From positions 1-28,521 of IMG/VR virus record IMGVR_UViG_3300037521_000055: a stretch of DNA of 28,521 bases. One strand, given 5' to 3'. Numbering within the stretch: position 1 is the stretch's first letter; every line of letters begins with the position of its first letter. A program made the position numbers and the translations under genes. Below, piece by piece: positions 5,119-13,141 of the stretch. Origin of the DNA: a virus. The notes beneath the pieces are model-generated. The model did no database searches. It saw only the letters and a program-made list of their open reading frames with translations, and was not told the DNA's origin.

Positions 5119-6726
5119 ATGGCGACTATCAACTATTACGCAGAGCCTACAGCGGTTAAATTTCATGCTAGTGATAAGGTTGTTCGTGGTTTTATGGGGC
5201 CTGTAGGTAATGGAAAATCAGTTGCTTGCATACAAGAATTACTAAGATTAGCTTGTGAGCAATGGCCTAATAGTGAAGGAATTAGAAAAACTAGATGGGC
5301 CATCATAAGAAACACTAGTTTGGAACTACGATCAACAACCCTAAATACATGGAAGCAATGGATACCTGAAACTTATTGTCCGGTAGTAATGCATCCGATG
5401 ATTACAGCTAAGATGGATCAATCATTGTCAGATGGAACTAGAATGCAGTTTGAAGTGTTATTTCTAGCATTAGATAGTGATGATGATGTGCGCAAGCTGC
5501 TCTCTCTTGAGGTTACAGGGGTTTTTATTAATGAGGCTAGGGAAATATCCTACGCAGTAGTAAAGGGCGCTAGAGAGAGAATAGGGCGCTACCCTTCGGT
5601 TATTGATGGTTATCAGGATGCAGAAGCTACTAAGAAATTTCCAGCTTATACAGCTCCAAGAGATGCAGAAGGAAATCTAATCCCTTGCAAGCGTAAAGCT
5701 TTGTTAATGGATACAAACCCTTGTGATGATGATCATTGGTGGTATCAGCTAGCAGAGGAAGGGTGTAGGAGGTCTACAAGACCAGAGCATAAAGAGATTG
5801 CTAAACAGGAAACTGCAAGAATATTTGATTTCTTTAGAGGCCCAAGCCCTTTAATCAAGCAGCCTAACGGAACTTATGAGCCTAATCCTGAAGCTGAGAA
5901 TATACAGCATTTGCCTGGAGGGTATCAATACTACCTCGATATGATTGCGGGTAATGATGAAGATCATATAAATGTTATGGTCATGGGTAACTATGGGCAT
6001 CTTAAGACTGGCAAACCTGTTTATCCTGAATATAACGACAAGTTGCACTGTCCAGAGACAGGAATTATACCTATTAAAGGGATTCCTATAGGTTTGGGGT
6101 GGGATTTTGGTCTAACCCCTTCATGTGTGATAGGTCAGATAACTAGCTTAGGACAACTATTAATACTCGATGAGTTATTCTCTGAGGATATGGGTGTTAG
6201 GCAGTTTGCTAGGGATGTTGTTAAACCTTATTTATCTAAGAAGTATGCAGATTTTGAAATAGAGTTTTCTTTGTGTGATCCTTCTGGAACATTTAGAGGT
6301 GAGGGTGAAGCTAAGAGCGCTAGCAAAATACTTAATGATGATTATGTTGATAACAATGAGGATGGAGATATCATCGTTCCATTGAATTTAGGATTTACCA
6401 CAGAAGGAGCGCCAAGTAACAACCCGACAGTAAGATTAGATGCTGTTAAACATTTTCTAACTAAGTTAGTTGATGGTGGTTATCCGGGCTACGTTTTAAA
6501 TAAATCGTGCAAATACCTTAGAAAGGGTAAGATGGGAGGATATAAATATAAAAAGATTCAAATATCAGGAGAAGATAGGTACAATCTCAAACCAGACAAG
6601 AATGTTTTTAGCCATCCAGCAGATGCTGAGCAGTATTTAGCTTTAGGATATACGCGTGGTTTACATGAAGTATCAGAAGAAGAACACCAAGATGATTATA
6701 GAGAATCTAATTCGGGCGGCTATTAG
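5119..6726 (+). CDS. terL: Terminase large subunit
   Basis: A 535-aa packaging motor ATPase and headful or site-specific nuclease. The Walker A motif GPVGNGKS is at residues 27-34. The Walker B with its catalytic glutamate is VTGVFINE with E139. The RNase H-like nuclease domain starts at about residue 320, where GWDFG supplies D329, and continues with LCDPSG supplying D387. Length and motif order fit podoviral large terminases. It docks on the portal and threads DNA into the prohead. It starts directly after terS and its last base is shared with the portal start codon. Confidence 0.96.
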   Translation: MATINYYAEPTAVKFHASDKVVRGFMGPVGNGKSVACIQELLRLACEQWPNSEGIRKTRWAIIRNTSLELRSTTLNTWKQWIPETYCPVVMHPMITAKMDQSLSDGTRMQFEVLFLALDSDDDVRKLLSLEVTGVFINEAREISYAVVKGARERIGRYPSVIDGYQDAEATKKFPAYTAPRDAEGNLIPCKRKALLMDTNPCDDDHWWYQLAEEGCRRSTRPEHKEIAKQETARIFDFFRGPSPLIKQPNGTYEPNPEAENIQHLPGGYQYYLDMIAGNDEDHINVMVMGNYGHLKTGKPVYPEYNDKLHCPETGIIPIKGIPIGLGWDFGLTPSCVIGQITSLGQLLILDELFSEDMGVRQFARDVVKPYLSKKYADFEIEFSLCDPSGTFRGEGEAKSASKILNDDYVDNNEDGDIIVPLNLGFTTEGAPSNNPTVRLDAVKHFLTKLVDGGYPGYVLNKSCKYLRKGKMGGYKYKKIQISGEDRYNLKPDKNVFSHPADAEQYLALGYTRGLHEVSEEEHQDDYRESNSGGY

Positions 6727-8870
6727 TGGCTATTAAAAAACTCCTAAAACTAATCAAGACAGTCAATATAGCTGATACCATCGCTAAAAAGCAGGGCGGT
6801 GAGAATGAGCTAATGATGATCGGTCAAGATGTCATAAAGGGATTTGATGTTGATTGGGCTTCAATGGATGAATGGAAAGAGGATATTGATAAAGGTTTAG
6901 AGTTAATCAAACCTGCGAAAGGTTCAAGGAGTGAGCCGTGGCAAGGAGCAGCGAATCATAAAACACCATTGCTAATCGAGGCAAGAATTAAATTTGGTGA
7001 TAGAGCATCGGAAGAGTTGCTTGCTACTAGCAATCTAGTTAAAGCTAAAGTAATAGGAAAAGACCCAGATGATGCCAAAGCTGATAGGGTGGAGCGTGTC
7101 GAAACAGTAATGAATTGGCAATTAACTGTAGAAGCTGCAAGTTGGGTAGAAGAGCAAGAAAAGCTACTTTACAACGTAGCAGACCAAGGACATATTTTTA
7201 AGAAAACGCTATTTGATGCCTCGCTAGGTCATAATGTATCAGAGGTAATAAGCTATCCTAACTTTGCTATCAATCAAGCAACAAAAACATTAGATAGTGC
7301 ATTAAGGTTTACTCAAAAAGTATTTAAAACGCCGAATGAGATTGTAGAAATGATCAATTCCGGTATTTGGCGGGATATAGATATAGAGTTTGGGGCTTTG
7401 TCCACTTCTAATGACGATAGTATAGAAGAAACAGCTTCAGAAGATGAATTAACAGAATTCTTTGAACAGCAAACATTGCTTGATCTTGATGGTGATGGTT
7501 ATCAAGAGCCGTATATTGTAACTGTACACGCTGTATCTGGCACTGTAATGAGGATTAAATCACAAATATCATTAGATGGTATATTTGTTCGTGATGATGA
7601 TGGGGTAACTTTATCAGTCGATAAGCTCATTTTAAAAGATGAGAATGGTGATTTTGTACTTGATGAAAATGAAGAAATACAATTAATTGAACCAGAAAAG
7701 AAACGAATCATAGTTAAAATTTCAAGAGATGAGAATCTAGTCAGTTATTCATTCTTAACTAACCCACAATCAGAGTTTTTGAGCGTTGGTTATTTCCATC
7801 TTTTAGGCTCTTATGCTCAAGGAATAAATACCACCACAAACCAACTACTTGACGCTGGAACATTAGCAAACTTGCAGACAGGTTGGCTTGCCAAGGGATT
7901 TAGAAAAAAAATGGGCGATATGAAGATGGGGCCAGGTACTTGGCACCAAACCAATTTAAGCGCCCAAGAGTTGCAAACTGGTATTTTACCTGTTCCTTTC
8001 AAAGAACCTTCGGGAACGCTGTTAAATCTAAATCAAGGTTTAATGAATGAGGCTCAAAGATTATCATCAACTACTGATCTAGGCTCAGTTCTTGGCACTA
8101 ATACGCCGGCGGCTACTACACTAAGCTTAGTGCATGAACAACAGCAATCGGTTGGGGCTATAATTCTTAGAATGTATCGCTCGATGTGCAAGGAATTTGC
8201 CATTTGGTATCGTTTAAATGCAAAATTTATGGACCCAGAGCAATATATGATTTTGGTTGATGACCAAGAAGCAAATCCTTTTGTCGATTTCAATACTCAA
8301 GATATGGATATTGTACCGAGCGCAAACCCAAGGAACAGCAGCAAAATACAAAGAATACAAAAGGCCCAAGCAGAATTATCCGTCATGCCTCAAATAGAAC
8401 AAACCGGAGGCAATGCTAAAGAGGTTGTAGAGTCGTATTTAGAGGCTATTGGTAGTGAGAATTTAGAGCAGATTTATCCAGAGCTTACAGAAGAGCAGCA
8501 AGTAGCGGCTCAGAAAGAGCAAGAACGACAAAAACAACTACAAGAAATGCAAGTTGTAGTTCCTTTAGAGGCTCAGGCGGCGCTAGGTCGTGCAGAGGAG
8601 CTAAAGGCTAAAGCTAGAGTGCTAGAGGCTCAGGCTAATCTAATGAAGACACAAGCAGAAACAGGGCTGACTATAGCCAAAACAGGAACAGAGAGAGCTA
8701 AAACAGAGCTGACTATAGAACAGGCAGAGACAGAAGCCACTAAGAACGCCACAAGTATTGTGGGAACAGAGTTAGATATAGAGAAAGCAAAGCGCGAGGC
8801 TGAGCTAGTAAATATTGACAGAGGTCAAAATAATGGAAATAACCCAGAGCCAAATACAGGAATGGTTTAG
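6726..8870 (+). CDS. Portal protein, P22-like with C-terminal barrel helix
   Basis: A 714-aa protein beginning at GTG 6726, overlapping the terL stop by one base; the encoded start MAIKKLLKLIK is reasonable. The size is close to P22 gp1 (725 aa). The N-terminal segment DWASMDEWKEDIDKGLEL..KGSRSEPWQGAANHKTPLL is typical of this portal branch. From about residue 585 to 705 there is a long alanine/glutamate/lysine helix, as in the P22 portal barrel that reaches into the capsid. It forms the dodecameric vertex through which DNA passes and to which the gp4-like adaptor binds. Acidic DGDG-type loops around residues 255 and 300 may bind metal, which is inference. Confidence 0.92.
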   Translation: MAIKKLLKLIKTVNIADTIAKKQGGENELMMIGQDVIKGFDVDWASMDEWKEDIDKGLELIKPAKGSRSEPWQGAANHKTPLLIEARIKFGDRASEELLATSNLVKAKVIGKDPDDAKADRVERVETVMNWQLTVEAASWVEEQEKLLYNVADQGHIFKKTLFDASLGHNVSEVISYPNFAINQATKTLDSALRFTQKVFKTPNEIVEMINSGIWRDIDIEFGALSTSNDDSIEETASEDELTEFFEQQTLLDLDGDGYQEPYIVTVHAVSGTVMRIKSQISLDGIFVRDDDGVTLSVDKLILKDENGDFVLDENEEIQLIEPEKKRIIVKISRDENLVSYSFLTNPQSEFLSVGYFHLLGSYAQGINTTTNQLLDAGTLANLQTGWLAKGFRKKMGDMKMGPGTWHQTNLSAQELQTGILPVPFKEPSGTLLNLNQGLMNEAQRLSSTTDLGSVLGTNTPAATTLSLVHEQQQSVGAIILRMYRSMCKEFAIWYRLNAKFMDPEQYMILVDDQEANPFVDFNTQDMDIVPSANPRNSSKIQRIQKAQAELSVMPQIEQTGGNAKEVVESYLEAIGSENLEQIYPELTEEQQVAAQKEQERQKQLQEMQVVVPLEAQAALGRAEELKAKARVLEAQANLMKTQAETGLTIAKTGTERAKTELTIEQAETEATKNATSIVGTELDIEKAKREAELVNIDRGQNNGNNPEPNTGMV

Positions 8871-9081
8871 TAGTCCCGTATCAAAGTACTATTTCGATAC
8901 AGTCAAGGATGCAATTGAATCCTACAAATCAAAACCCCGCTACATTCCCCGCGATATCAATGGAAATATTATAACCGCGACCGCTTGCGCGTTAGAAAAT
9001 GCACATATCCAAGGAGCAATTGAAGCCTTCGAGGAAATTATAAATTTAAAAGGGGAGATGATAGATGAACTTGATGCCTAA
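8833..9081 (+). CDS. Small helical protein between portal and co-chaperonin
   Basis: An 82-aa protein. ATG 8833 is chosen over an upstream TTG because GAGGT at 8821-8825 is well spaced from it. It overlaps the portal end by 38 bases and the GroES-like start by 17, so translation of the three genes is coupled. The sequence MEITQSQIQEWFSSPVSKYYFD.... is helical with a repeated aromatic pattern (W, YYF, Y) and no known motif. Similar short proteins often follow portals in podoviruses and are annotated only as hypothetical. A head-assembly accessory role is inferred from position. Confidence 0.75.
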   Translation: MEITQSQIQEWFSSPVSKYYFDTVKDAIESYKSKPRYIPRDINGNIITATACALENAHIQGAIEAFEEIINLKGEMIDELDA

Positions 9082-9397
9082 AGGAGATCACATTTTAGTC
9101 AAGCTAGTTGAGGTCGAGGAAAAATCAGCGGGAGGGATTATAATGGGAACTCCCAACGAGTTAAACAGGGAGCAGGCCGGCCAATTCATAGCAAAAGTTG
9201 AGGAAATAGGGCCATTTGCATTCTCAGAATGGGATGGTTTAGGAGCCACCGTGCAGGAGCGTTGCAATAATTATGGCGTAAATGTTGGTGATACTGTTGT
9301 ATTTCATAGATATGACGGCTTACAAATAGCTTTAGATGAGTATAAAAATCATAGATTAATACCTAGCAATTGCATCATTGGCAAACTGGAGAAATAA
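9065..9397 (+). CDS. GroES-like phage co-chaperonin
   Basis: A 110-aa protein of GroES (Cpn10) length and layout. The N-terminus MPKGDHILVKLVEVEEKSAGGIIM parallels GroES P-x-x-D-x-(V/I)-(I/L)-V-K-x-x-E-x-E-x-KSAGGI(V/I). The mobile-loop core G23-G24-I25-I26-M27 sits at the same residue numbers as GroES GGIVL, which docks on GroEL. The downstream strand V-G-D-T-V-V-F (residues 74-80) matches the GroES V-G-D-x-V-(I/V)-F element, and the end HRLI....IIGKLEK matches the final strand. Residues 53-71 are longer than the GroES roof loop. The gene lies between portal and scaffold, so it most likely retunes host GroEL for capsid protein folding, as T4 gp31 does. Confidence 0.85.
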   Translation: MNLMPKGDHILVKLVEVEEKSAGGIIMGTPNELNREQAGQFIAKVEEIGPFAFSEWDGLGATVQERCNNYGVNVGDTVVFHRYDGLQIALDEYKNHRLIPSNCIIGKLEK

Positions 9398-9398
9398 A

Positions 9399-10247
9399 AT
9401 GGCAGAAGCAGAGAAAACAGAGGAATTAGGCGGCTTGGGTGAGGGTGAGGCTACCCTACTTGAAAATGATGGTCTTGATAATAATGAAGATTTAGACCTA
9501 GGCGACCAAATGCCTGATGTTGAGAGACAAGCTAGGGACCAAGGATGGCTACCTAGGAATGAATTTAAAGGAAATCCCGACGATCATAAAAGCGCAAAGC
9601 ATTATGTGGAATGGGGAGATATGAAAGGAAGTATAAAAACAATTAAAAATCAAATGACCCACCAGAAAAAAAGCTATGAAGATCAAATTGTTAATCAAAA
9701 CATATTGCACAAAGCTGATACAGAAAGGCAGCTTGCAGAGGTTAAAGCTCAATTAGTAACGGCTATTGATGATGGTGATACAACAGCGGCTACAGCTTTG
9801 GCAGAAAAACAATCAGAGTTAAACATTCAAAAGAACAAGTTAGAGAATGTTCAAACTGATGCAGGGGCTAATGATGTTGAGATTATGCGATTAGAATGGG
9901 AAGCTGAAAACCAATGGTTTTTTGACCAAAATGATCCAAGGGTAGCGGCGGCTCATTCAGCCTATAATTTAGCTATTAGAAAAGGTGGAACTCCAGAAGA
10001 AGCCTTTGCAGCGGTCGATGATAGGGTGTCAAAGATGTCGGGCAAGCCTAAGATTAATCAAAACAGATTAAATCCTTCTGATACAGCTACCAGTACAGGG
10101 GGCGGGAACCGTGGAACAAAAGCTCGGAAAATAACAATGAATGATGTCACTCCTAAAGAAATGCACATGAGAGCGGCTTTCCCTGATGGAGAGTCAGGAG
10201 ATAAGGTATTTTTGAAGGCCATTGAAAATAGCAGGAAAGGAGTTTAA
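9399..10247 (+). CDS. Capsid scaffolding protein
   Basis: A 282-aa protein starting at ATG 9399 after a TGGAGA ribosome binding site. The first 45 residues are strongly acidic (EAEKTEELGGLGEGEATLL...DNNEDLDLGD). Residues about 90-160 are a helical coiled-coil region with Q/K/E, and the C-terminal 50 residues are basic (residues about 225-282: KPKINQNRL...GTKARKITMNDVTPKEMHMR). An acidic start, a helical centre and a basic coat-binding tail are the usual features of P22 gp8-like scaffolds. Position between portal and coat is the standard place. It would direct prohead assembly and then leave. No motif alone proves this, so the call rests on composition and position. Confidence 0.8.
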   Translation: MAEAEKTEELGGLGEGEATLLENDGLDNNEDLDLGDQMPDVERQARDQGWLPRNEFKGNPDDHKSAKHYVEWGDMKGSIKTIKNQMTHQKKSYEDQIVNQNILHKADTERQLAEVKAQLVTAIDDGDTTAATALAEKQSELNIQKNKLENVQTDAGANDVEIMRLEWEAENQWFFDQNDPRVAAAHSAYNLAIRKGGTPEEAFAAVDDRVSKMSGKPKINQNRLNPSDTATSTGGGNRGTKARKITMNDVTPKEMHMRAAFPDGESGDKVFLKAIENSRKGV

Positions 10248-10249
10248 TT

Positions 10250-10690
10250 ATGAAAAAGACAGTTAAAAATACAGTTAAAAAAGATATTACAAAAAAAACA
10301 CCAAGCCCAAGCCCAAGGAAGAAGCGTGTTCCTATGAATTCAACGCAAGGAGGGGATACTACTCCAATTGAAGCGCGTGATAAAAACTTTCACTATAGGA
10401 AATGTGCGGATTATGGCAAAGGTAAAATCCAACAATACCTTGATGCTGGGTATGAATATGTTTGCCATGAGGGTACTAATGATAAAATAGTATATCCTGG
10501 GGGCCATAAACGATGGTTAATGAGAATACCTATGGATCTTTATTTAGAGGATCAGCTTGCAAAACAGCAAAAAGTCATTGATACTAATGCAAAAGCAAGG
10601 GCAGAACACGCATCTATTAAAGGTGGTGCTGTACCTGATTATATACCGGGTAAACAGTCGAACGTAATAACAACAGACGGTTTATCATAG
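10250..10690 (+). CDS. Basic small head-module protein, unknown
   Basis: A 146-aa protein starting 3 bases after the scaffold stop. The first 30 residues are very basic and proline/serine-rich (KKTVKNTVKKDITKK, PSPSPRKKR) and look disordered. The central part holds a YEYVCHEG....YPGGHKRWLMRIPMDLYLEDQLAKQQ region that may form a small mixed fold and a helix. In related phages a similar protein (YPGG-x-x-x-x-LMRIPxxLYxED) lies between scaffold and coat, without assigned function. A nucleic-acid-facing internal head protein is possible because of the tail of lysines. It could instead be a head-assembly factor. Confidence 0.65.
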   Translation: MKKTVKNTVKKDITKKTPSPSPRKKRVPMNSTQGGDTTPIEARDKNFHYRKCADYGKGKIQQYLDAGYEYVCHEGTNDKIVYPGGHKRWLMRIPMDLYLEDQLAKQQKVIDTNAKARAEHASIKGGAVPDYIPGKQSNVITTDGLS

Positions 10691-10691
10691 T

Positions 10692-10741
10692 CTAGCCAGC
10701 GAGTTAGTCAGAACAAGGGTTTGAATCCTTCGCGCCGATAG
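10692..10741 (+). other. tRNA-like element 1 (T-arm-like hairpin in gap)
   Basis: In the 159-base gap before the decoration-like gene, the sequence GGGTTTGAATCC (10717-10728) reads as a tRNA T arm with loop TTTGAAT (10720-10726). AAGG (10715-10718) pairs with CCTT (10727-10730). Contiguous with it, GCG (10699-10701) pairs with CGC (10731-10733), and CTA (10692-10694) can close with TAG (10739-10741). Between the 5' strands is GTTAGTCAG (10703-10711), similar to a D-loop. No anticodon arm or 3' CCA is present, so it is not a functional tRNA gene. It resembles element 2 at 12359-12402. Confidence 0.45.
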
Positions 10742-10802
10742 TTAGAAAACTGTTTAGGGTGGGAAAATAGAAGCAATAGATTATCCGTAAAGGTTGATTA
10801 AA

Positions 10803-10833
10803 TTGCATTTGTTTTTTTATTTTAAATTATAAC
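10803..10833 (+). promoter_or_regulatory. Weak candidate promoter before the decoration and coat genes
   Basis: A very A/T-rich stretch contains TTGCAT (10803-10808) and TATAAC (10828-10833) separated by 19 bases, followed by TAGGAG as ribosome binding site for ATG 10850. The rest of the gap upstream (10742-10800) shows nothing further recognisable. Spacing and -35 are poor, so this is a low-confidence call. Confidence 0.25.
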
Positions 10834-10849
10834 TATAGGAGTGTTTATT

Positions 10850-11398
10850 ATGGCTGGTTTACGGCTTACTAAAACACAAGGCGCTTCAGGGTATACAGGA
10901 AAGGTACAAACATTTGCCTTCCTAGCTGCTGATGCAAATCAAATGGCTGTTGGTGATGCGGTTATCGTTTCTGGTACTGCTAATGCTGATGGCGTTGCGG
11001 CTATAACACGCGCAGCAGGTTCAACGGGAACTGAGGTAACAGGCGTAATTGCTGGTTTTGCTCCCGATCTATCAAACTTAGAGCTTAAAGGTCGGACTGC
11101 ATCAACAGATCGATTATCACAAGTTCAAGTTGATCCAAATGCACTTTATGAAATTGAAATTGGTTCAGTTTTAGCTGTCACCGATGTAGGTGCAAATTTC
11201 TTACTTACTGCAAATGCTCCAACCGTTTCGGGTAATTCTGTTACCTCCGCGATGGTATCAGGTGCGGCAGATGCAGCGGGTCCACTTAGACTGATTGGCT
11301 TAATACCCCCTACTGATGGCACAGCTTTAGGCGCTGTTGGTAATCTTGGGTTATTTAGCATAATCCGTTCACAACAAACTAACTTAACAGGAGTATAG
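10850..11398 (+). CDS. Head decoration-like structural protein
   Basis: A 182-aa protein starting at ATG 10850 (TAGGAG eight bases upstream) rather than the GTG at 10841 that lies inside the ribosome binding site. The sequence is rich in A, G, T, V with few charged residues. Short beta strands such as MAVGDAVIVSG, VTGVIAGF, LYEIEIGSVLAV and LRLIGLI suggest a beta barrel. Proteins of this size and composition immediately upstream of a coat gene are usually capsid decoration or stabilisation proteins. It ends two bases before the coat start. The function is inferred from composition and position. Confidence 0.7.
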   Translation: MAGLRLTKTQGASGYTGKVQTFAFLAADANQMAVGDAVIVSGTANADGVAAITRAAGSTGTEVTGVIAGFAPDLSNLELKGRTASTDRLSQVQVDPNALYEIEIGSVLAVTDVGANFLLTANAPTVSGNSVTSAMVSGAADAAGPLRLIGLIPPTDGTALGAVGNLGLFSIIRSQQTNLTGV

Positions 11399-11400
11399 TC

Positions 11401-12321
11401 ATGACAGTTATAACTACTGGTAATGAATCGCGTATGCTCCAAGAGGGCTTAAATGCCGTTTGGGGTGATGAGTATGATTCGCACGTAAAGCAATATGATA
11501 AAATCTTTGATACATACGACAGTAAAAAAGCTTTTGAGCAAGATCAACAATGGGAAGGCTTCGCGCTTGCCCCGGTCAAGCCAGAAGGTGATTCTATTGC
11601 TTATGACACTCAAACAGAGGGTATTTCTCCAAAATATCCGGCGCTTACTTATGGTAAGGGTTTTATTGTTACTGAAGAAGCGAGAGAAGATAATCTTTAT
11701 GGTGTTTTCAATCGTAAAGCAGGCGCATTAGCTTTTTCAATGAATCAGACTAAAGAGGTTGTAGGTGCTAACGTGCTAAATAACGGCTTTAATCCTGCAT
11801 TCACTATGCAAGACGGTGATGGACTAGCTTTATTTAGTTTGGTTCATCCGAATGGTCCTACAGATGCAGGTACTTATTCTAACCGTTTGACTGTTGATTC
11901 AGACTTAACAGAAACAGCTTTAGAGGATATGTTGATTCAGATTAACGAAGCAACCGATACCCGAGGGCTAAGAATTGCATTGGCTGGAACCCGTTTGGTA
12001 GTTCCTCCTTCGTTGATGTTTGAGGCAGAGAGAATTTTAGGCTCTACTTTGCAAAATGATACGGCAAACAATGCAATCAACGCTATGAAGACTATGCAGT
12101 CTTTACCCGGCGGTTTTACTACAAATAACTTTTTGACTGATAACGATGGTTGGTATGTAAAAACTAACGCTCGTGAAGGCATGAAGTATTTCACACGTAG
12201 AGCGGCTAAGTTTGAGCAAGATATGGATTTCGGAACTTCCAATATGGCATTTAAATCTACTGAGCGTTATAGCTACGGTTGGACAGATGCCCGAGGAATG
12301 TACGGGACTCCAGGCGCATAA
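11401..12321 (+). CDS. Major coat protein, HK97 fold
   Basis: A 306-aa protein. It has the features of the Mu gpT-like major head family as I know it. These include the segment W-x-G-(F/Y)-x-L-x-PVKPEG-x-x-IAYD, a GFIVTEEA-x-EDNLYGV helix, SMNQTKEVV-x-ANVLNN-x-F, ALFS-x-x-HP, LVVPPSL-x-F-x-AE, and the C-terminal GW-x-DARGMYG-x-PGA. The family includes capsids cut from the HK97 fold. The gene stops just before a strong terminator, as expected for a highly expressed structural gene. It is the shell protein that the scaffold assembles and the decoration-like protein likely binds. Confidence 0.93.
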   Translation: MTVITTGNESRMLQEGLNAVWGDEYDSHVKQYDKIFDTYDSKKAFEQDQQWEGFALAPVKPEGDSIAYDTQTEGISPKYPALTYGKGFIVTEEAREDNLYGVFNRKAGALAFSMNQTKEVVGANVLNNGFNPAFTMQDGDGLALFSLVHPNGPTDAGTYSNRLTVDSDLTETALEDMLIQINEATDTRGLRIALAGTRLVVPPSLMFEAERILGSTLQNDTANNAINAMKTMQSLPGGFTTNNFLTDNDGWYVKTNAREGMKYFTRRAAKFEQDMDFGTSNMAFKSTERYSYGWTDARGMYGTPGA

Positions 12322-12326
12322 AAACT

Positions 12327-12347
12327 GGGGGCTTCGGCCCCCTTTTT
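12327..12347 (+). terminator. Rho-independent terminator after the coat gene
   Basis: A perfect 6-bp GC stem, GGGGGC (12327-12332) with GCCCCC (12337-12342), is closed by a UUCG tetraloop and followed by TTTTT plus a further T-rich run. It lies 5 bases after the coat stop codon. It would set a boundary between head genes and the accessory block; partial read-through would lower expression of the downstream genes. Confidence 0.95.
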
Positions 12348-12358
12348 CTTTATTTTAT

Positions 12359-12402
12359 AATGTCCTTGGTTGGTCAGTTTCGGTTCGATTCCGTTAGGCA
12401 TT
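12359..12402 (+). other. tRNA-like element 2 (acceptor-like stem plus T-arm)
   Basis: AATG (12359-12362) pairs with CATT (12399-12402), and CC (12364-12365) with GG (12397-12398), leaving one bulged T. Inside, CGG (12381-12383) pairs with CCG (12391-12393) around the 7-base loop TTCGATT, which fits the canonical T-loop pattern TTCRANN. A D-loop-like GTTGGTCAG (12369-12377) lies between. There is no anticodon arm and no CCA. The 3' strand runs into TTGGAG, the ribosome binding site of the gene at 12414, so folding could affect its translation. Confidence 0.5.
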
Positions 12403-12413
12403 GGAGCAATATA

Positions 12414-12809
12414 ATGAGAACAACTAAATACCCAAATGGCATAGAGTCCTTTCTTGTTGATAATGATGCAGAGGCTAAAAATTCAGCTTATACAGTAGTT
12501 ATTACAACTGATTCAGGAAAAACTTTTACAAATGGCGAGACTGATGGAGTAGTTTTTACGCTTCCTGGAATCGAAATTGGAAATACAATCACATTTATCA
12601 ATACGGCTCCTTATGGCCAAGCAGATTTAACAATAAGCCCTGATGCATCAGATGGGATAACTTACATTAATGATAGTACTGACGATAAAGATTTAATACT
12701 AACTAAATCCACCTCAAATACTGGCGATTATGTCACTCTTGCATCGTTGGATGGTGTTGTAGCTTGGCAGGTAGTTGATGTTCGTGGTGTTTGGACTAAA
12801 GAACCGTAA
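12414..12809 (+). CDS. Small beta-rich virion-type protein
   Basis: A 131-aa protein; ATG 12414 follows TTGGAG by 7 bases. Strand-like segments (TVVITTDSGKTF, GVVFTLPG, NTITFINTA, ADLTISP, DYVTLASLDGVVAWQVVDVRGVW) resemble the small beta domains found in phage fibres and decoration proteins, especially the final A-W-x-V-x-x-x-x-G-x-W pattern. It is the first gene after the coat terminator. It may be a head fibre base, a decoration protein, or a chaperone-like tail piece; no family is named with confidence. Its upstream region contains tRNA-like element 2. Confidence 0.6.
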   Translation: MRTTKYPNGIESFLVDNDAEAKNSAYTVVITTDSGKTFTNGETDGVVFTLPGIEIGNTITFINTAPYGQADLTISPDASDGITYINDSTDDKDLILTKSTSNTGDYVTLASLDGVVAWQVVDVRGVWTKEP

Positions 12810-12821
12810 GGAGAGTATTAA

Positions 12822-13127
12822 ATGGCAACTCCAGTAAATGTTGATTTTGATCTAGCAAATGCAGGGACAAAAACTATAATCTTAAATAGGTGGGGTTATC
12901 CTTCTTATTCTGCACAAGTGAGCGCGGGTAGTGCTTTGGTTGAGGGTACACTTCAACGAGAGAACAGAGGTGAGACACCAGTTTGGTTTACTTTAGACGA
13001 TACAGCCGGAACTGCATTAACTGCAGTAACGAGCGGTATAGTCGATATTCAAAACAGCCCCTTAGAGGCAATTCGCATTACTGCAACAGGCGCTACAGTT
13101 GGCCGAGTTATGCAAACTGGCGGTTAA
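12822..13127 (+). CDS. Small beta-rich structural protein
   Basis: A 101-aa protein that begins 12 bases after the preceding stop, with AAGGAGAG as ribosome binding site. The sequence has few charged residues and alternates hydrophobic and T/S residues (KTIILNRWGYPSYSAQVSAG, TPVWFTLDD, AIRITATGATVGRVMQTGG), which suggests an all-beta domain. The final segment I-(R)-I-T-A-T-G-A-T-x-G-x-V-x-Q is of the kind seen in phage proteins that decorate the capsid or anchor fibres. No catalytic motif is present. The role is inferred from composition and from the run of virion genes around it. Confidence 0.6.
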   Translation: MATPVNVDFDLANAGTKTIILNRWGYPSYSAQVSAGSALVEGTLQRENRGETPVWFTLDDTAGTALTAVTSGIVDIQNSPLEAIRITATGATVGRVMQTGG

Positions 13128-13141
13128 AATAGGGGTCAATA

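Noticed and set aside
10770-10819. GCAAT...ATTGC pairing followed by a run of seven T (10812-10818), as a second terminator
   Set aside because: The stem is A/T-rich with a long loop and few GC pairs, unlike the strong terminator at 12327. It is more likely part of an A/T-rich promoter region.
10692-12402. True tRNA genes at the two T-arm-like sequences
   Set aside because: Neither has a full acceptor, an anticodon arm or a CCA end; in element 1 no 5' strand complements the bases after the T-arm at normal tRNA distance.
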